DNA from: JBGSOV01 sp964558715 | GTDB lineage: Bacteria; Patescibacteriota; Gracilibacteria; CAIRYL01; GCA-016699755 | Assembly (NCBI GenBank): GCA_964558715.1 | Contig: CAZLFD010000041.1 | Span: forward strand, 1 to 13,667 | Direction of reading: 5' to 3' | DNA: 13,667 nt | Shown: in pieces, positions 13,620 to 13,667 of the stretch | How the letters are laid out: each line of letters begins with the position of its first letter | How positions within the stretch are numbered: the first letter of the stretch is position 1 | Translations under genes and position numbers: made by a program | Notes under the pieces: model-generated | Seen by the model: only the letters and a program-made list of their open reading frames with translations | Told to the model about the DNA's origin: nothing | Databases searched by the model: none

Positions 13620-13667
13620 ATGGAAAAAAGTGGGGTGGTAAATTTGTATTTTAAGCCAGTGAAGAAC
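13620..13667 (+). CDS. Possible start of a gene running off the window
   Basis: An ATG at 13620 opens a plus-strand frame of 16 codons (MEKSGVVNLYFKPVKN) that is still open at the window end. AAGGA lies about 13 nt upstream, far for a ribosome site. Too little is visible to name a family; the NLY-KP pattern faintly recalls the start of TruB-type pseudouridine synthases, but this is not a claim. Confidence 0.25.
   Translation, partial: MEKSGVVNLYFKPVKN

Noticed and set aside
1..13667. CRISPR arrays, toxin-antitoxin pairs, phage or defence genes
   Set aside because: No regularly spaced repeats, small paired genes or nuclease motifs were seen apart from the partial tnpB-like end at the left edge.

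Overview
The window is bacterial chromosome with about ten identifiable protein genes, one tRNA and one mobile-element remnant. The gene set is housekeeping: isoprenoid synthesis, peptidoglycan synthesis, cell division, recombination control, cell-surface glycosylation and thiol redox. The proteins are compact and divergent, several starts lack a clear Shine-Dalgarno site, and two small genes (after murA, and between ftsA and ftsZ) belong to poorly described families. From memory this resembles Candidate Phyla Radiation (Patescibacteria) genomes. TGA is used as a normal stop (ispH, ftsA, pgeF), which argues against the UGA-recoding Gracilibacteria/Absconditabacteria. The lineage is an inference; no 16S or ribosomal protein gene is present.

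Layout. Positions 1-54 carry what looks like the 3' end of an IS605/IS1341-type tnpB gene with its terminal hairpin. ispH (282-1205, +) faces an L-threonine aldolase-like PLP enzyme (1254-2294, -). A 200 bp divergent region precedes murA (2495-3775, +), followed after 25 bp by a small metallo-beta-lactamase-like protein with no histidine or cysteine (3801-4301, +). A tRNA-Arg(CCU) (4314-4388, +) comes next, then a stretch with repeated GCGAAG motifs, then recX (4509-4976, -). A 370 bp AT-rich gap precedes the division operon ftsA, a 114-residue orphan gene, and ftsZ (5347-8130, +), which ends in a strong rho-independent terminator. pgeF (8233-8817, +) has its own promoter, placed so that the mRNA may be leaderless.

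The right third is one minus-strand block read from high to low coordinates: a CcdA-DUF3179 fusion membrane protein (13482-11800), a GT4 glycosyltransferase (11762-10707) and a tandem double GT2 glycosyltransferase (10668-8794). They are 37-38 bp apart and may be cotranscribed. A possible plus-strand gene starts at 13620 and runs off the window.

How the genes fit together: MurA makes the first committed peptidoglycan precursor, PgeF edits muropeptide precursors, FtsA/FtsZ drive septation, and the two glycosyltransferases probably build a surface glycan. IspH supplies isoprenoid units, needed for the lipid carrier of both pathways. The three most notable items are: (1) the ftsA-ftsZ spacer gene, which resembles the N-terminal extension of some dihydropteroate synthases but stands alone; (2) the direct fusion of a CcdA electron-transfer membrane domain to DUF3179, whose CPLC motif could be a redox partner; (3) the His/Cys-free MBL relative behind murA.
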